Origin: JARDZU01 sp963730285
Lineage (GTDB): Bacteria > Actinomycetota > Acidimicrobiia > Spongiisociales > ZC4RG35
Assembly: GCA_963730285.1 (NCBI GenBank)
Contig: CAVSQY010000016.1
Span: forward strand, 1-41,298
Reading direction: 5' to 3'
DNA length: 41,298 nucleotides
Below, piece by piece: positions 39,644-41,298 of this stretch; position 1 is the stretch's first letter, and each line of letters begins with the position of its first letter. A program made the translations under genes and the position numbers. The notes under the pieces were generated by a model. The model ran no database searches and had not been told where the DNA came from. It worked only from the letters and a program-made list of their open reading frames with translations.

Positions 39644-40324
39644 ATGAGGATTGCAGTGTTGGGCACCGGCCCGGTGGGCCAGACGGTGGCGGCCAAGCTC
39701 GACGAGCTGGGTCACCAGGTGACGGTGGGCACCCGCGACGTGGAGGCGACAATGGCGCGGAATGATCCCGACAATTTCGGGAATCCGCCCTTCCCGGAGT
39801 GGGCCAAGCAACATCCTGATGTCGCCGTCGCCCTGTTGGCGGATGCCGCTGCCGGTGCCGAACTGGTGGTGAACGCCACCAACGGCACCGTGTCAATCCA
39901 GGCCCTGGAGGCGGCTGGGGAGGACAACCTGGCGGGCAAGATGATCGTCGATATCGCCAACCCGCTCGACTTCTCCCAGGGGATGCCACCTTCACTGGCT
40001 CTTTCCAACACGGACTCCTTGGGCGAGCAGATCCAACGCCGCTTTCCGGACGCCAGAGTGGTGAAGACGCTGAACACCGTGAACGCCTACCTCATGGTCG
40101 ACCCCGTGCAGCTCGCTGGCGGCGACCACACCGTATTCGTCTCCGGAAACGACGCCGACGCCAAGACCAAAGTCACAGAACTTCTGGCGTCGTTCGGCTG
40201 GTCTGACATCGTCGACCTCGGGGACATCACCACCTCCCGTGGCACCGAGATGTACCTGCCGCTGTGGCTTCGGATCATGGGAGCTACGCAGAATCCGATG
40301 TTCAACGTCAAGGTGGTGCGATGA
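39644..40324 (+). CDS. NADPH-dependent F420 reductase-like protein
   Basis: The 226-residue protein opens with MRIAVLGTGPVGQTVAAKLD, a Rossmann G-x-G-x-x-G, and VTVGTRD where the Thr-Arg would hold the NADPH phosphate. ELVVNATNGTVSIQALEAAG, IVDIANPLDFSQGMPPSL and ARVVKTLNTVNAYLMVDP fit the COG2085 / F420-NADP reductase-like family. It ends LRIMGATQNPMFNVKVVR, the usual substrate-side tail. The family includes true NADPH:F420 oxidoreductases and other dinucleotide-binding reductases. The adjacent LLM-class F420 enzyme favours F420 recycling. It overlaps that gene by 4 nt (ATGA). Confidence 0.8.
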   Translation: MRIAVLGTGPVGQTVAAKLDELGHQVTVGTRDVEATMARNDPDNFGNPPFPEWAKQHPDVAVALLADAAAGAELVVNATNGTVSIQALEAAGEDNLAGKMIVDIANPLDFSQGMPPSLALSNTDSLGEQIQRRFPDARVVKTLNTVNAYLMVDPVQLAGGDHTVFVSGNDADAKTKVTELLASFGWSDIVDLGDITTSRGTEMYLPLWLRIMGATQNPMFNVKVVR

Positions 40325-41238
40325 GGTTCGGGCTCCAGGTCTATTCGTTCACCTGGCCTGGCGGCCCTGCAGCGATCGGTCCCACCCTGGCCCGGGTCGC
40401 GGGTGACGCTGATGAGGCGGGATTCGACTCGATCTGGGTGATGGACCATTTCTGGCAAATCGGCGCGCCGGATTCGGAGACCGAGCCGATGTTGGAGGGT
40501 TGGACCGCTCTGGGGTTCGTGGCCGCCCATACCCAACGGTCTCGTCTGGGATTGATGGTGGGCGGTGTTCACTACCGCAACCCCGGGTTGTGGGTGAAGG
40601 CGGCCACCACCCTCGACGTGCTCTCCGGAGGACGGGCCTGGCTGGGTCTCGGAGCCGGCTGGAACCGGGCCGAGTCCGTCGGCCTGGGATTCGGGTTCCC
40701 TGACACTAGGACGCGGTTCGAAATGCTGGAGGACACTCTGCAGATTGCCCAGCAGATGTTCGAAGGAGAGCGCGGGAGCGAGCAGGGTTTCGAAGGTCGC
40801 CAGTTCAAGGCCGAACGTCTCCTCAACGTGCCCCAGTCGATCTCCCGACCGAGAGTGCCGATCATGATCGGGGGAGGCGGCGAGAAGAAGACGCTTCGTC
40901 TCGTCGCCCAATATGCCGACGCCTCCAATCTGTTCGGCGACCCCGACCAGCTCCGTGACAAGTATCGGGTCCTCGCCGAGCATTGCGAGGCGGTGGGGAG
41001 ACCATTCGACGAGATCGAACGGACCACCCTGCAGTCGGTGAGCCTGTTCGCTCCCAACGCCTGGCAGTCCAGTCCCGAATCCGCCGAACAGCTCGTCGAC
41101 CGGTTCGGCCGTCTCGGTGACGCCGGGGTCCAGCATGTGATCATCAACACTGCCGACGTCCACAACCCCGAAGCCATCGAGCTGCTGGCGACCGAGGTGA
41201 TCCCGCAACTGGGTGAGGCCGGAAGCGGGCAACCGTGA
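40321..41238 (+). CDS. LLM-class F420-dependent oxidoreductase
   Basis: The 305-residue protein is a luciferase-like (beta/alpha)8 barrel: MRFGLQVYSFTWPGG, EAGFDSIWVMDHFWQ, GFVAAHTQRSRLGLMVGGVH, ATTLDVLSGGRAWLGLGAGW, RTRFEMLEDTLQIAQQMFEG and RPRVPIMIGGGGEKKTLRLV are canonical for LLM F420 enzymes of the Rv1855c-like type. F420H2 is the expected hydride donor. ATG 40321 overlaps the upstream stop; the frame is open further upstream only through the reductase gene. Its own TGA overlaps the next GTG. The substrate is unknown. Confidence 0.92.
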   Translation: MRFGLQVYSFTWPGGPAAIGPTLARVAGDADEAGFDSIWVMDHFWQIGAPDSETEPMLEGWTALGFVAAHTQRSRLGLMVGGVHYRNPGLWVKAATTLDVLSGGRAWLGLGAGWNRAESVGLGFGFPDTRTRFEMLEDTLQIAQQMFEGERGSEQGFEGRQFKAERLLNVPQSISRPRVPIMIGGGGEKKTLRLVAQYADASNLFGDPDQLRDKYRVLAEHCEAVGRPFDEIERTTLQSVSLFAPNAWQSSPESAEQLVDRFGRLGDAGVQHVIINTADVHNPEAIELLATEVIPQLGEAGSGQP

Positions 41239-41298
41239 CCGTGATGACGGATCTCGACGGTCATGCGGTGATCGACCTGACCACGGTGGGAAGGGTGA
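41235..41298 (+). CDS. Start of a further gene, possibly F420-type nitroreductase/quinone reductase (partial)
   Basis: GTG 41235 (overlapping the upstream TGA) or ATG 41244 opens a frame that runs off the window: MTDLDGHAVIDLTTVGRV. The V-I-D-L-T-T-x-G-R segment resembles the start of the nitroreductase/deazaflavin-dependent family (L-T-T-x-G-R-x-S-G), but only about 20 residues are visible. Position fits a third gene of the F420 module. Confidence 0.45.
   Translation, partial: MTVMTDLDGHAVIDLTTVGRV

Overview
The window looks like a chromosomal segment from a high-GC actinobacterium, most likely an uncultured or little-studied member of Acidimicrobiia. This is inferred from gene content and style only. 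The pointers are F420-type enzymes, an ECF sigma / zinc-finger anti-sigma / RseB-like trio, a PDZ-Lon (S16) protease beside a UPF0182 giant membrane protein, a DUF2342/zincin relative, lipoproteins with Thr-rich linkers, frequent GTG/TTG starts, and many start codons that sit 6-9 nt downstream of a TANNNT hexamer with no Shine-Dalgarno sequence (a leaderless signature).

Layout. Positions 1-680 hold a decayed tyrosine-recombinase C-terminus (minus strand) and otherwise nothing I recognise. 680-2600 carries a membrane protein, a LuxI/GNAT-like acyltransferase and an NTF2/SnoaL-like protein. 2690-6170 (minus) carries DUF1634 plus a frameshifted TauE/SafE exporter, and a 705-residue membrane protein with alpha/beta-hydrolase signatures at its two ends. 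6250-9370 is a translationally coupled NYN-LOTUS / FAD oxidoreductase / ornithine-cyclodeaminase-like operon. 9380-10450 (minus) has DUF2277 and a membrane protein. 10490-13570 has a ClC channel fused to CBS and RCK_C domains and an unrecognised conserved-looking protein.

13620-18440 is an envelope-stress neighbourhood: tatA, ECF sigma factor, anti-sigma factor and RseB-like protein on the plus strand, then an S1C protease and a zincin homologue with a destroyed HExxH on the minus strand, then moaE divergent from the protease across only 14 bp. 18520-25710 is a fatty acyl-CoA ligase followed by a complete branched-chain-amino-acid-type ABC transporter (livH, livM, livK, livF, livG). bioY (minus) abuts it. 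26390-32170 is the PDZ-S16 protease, a DivIVA-like coiled-coil protein ending in a phage MuF-like Cys/His motif, and UPF0182. An IF-1-like gene, a VOC protein, a tiny Thr-rich lipoprotein and an SDR follow.

34300-39000 looks like accessory DNA beside the initiator tRNA gene: tRNA-fMet with a clear promoter and hairpin, a frameshifted and N-terminally truncated integrase, an MFS transporter remnant, a compact five-gene arsenic operon (arsR, ArsP-like permease, thioredoxin-like, ACR3, DUF2180) and a membrane-protein remnant. 39000 to the end is a TetR-controlled F420 module: TetR, two palindromic operators 30 bp apart, an NADPH-dependent F420-reductase-like protein, an LLM-class F420-dependent oxidoreductase, and the start of a further gene.

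The most unusual single item is the DivIVA/MuF-like fusion. The most unusual regulatory item is the symmetric overlapping leaderless promoter pair between the S1C protease and moaE. I saw no CRISPR array, no intact insertion sequence and no recognisable defence system. All family assignments come from reading motifs without any database search.
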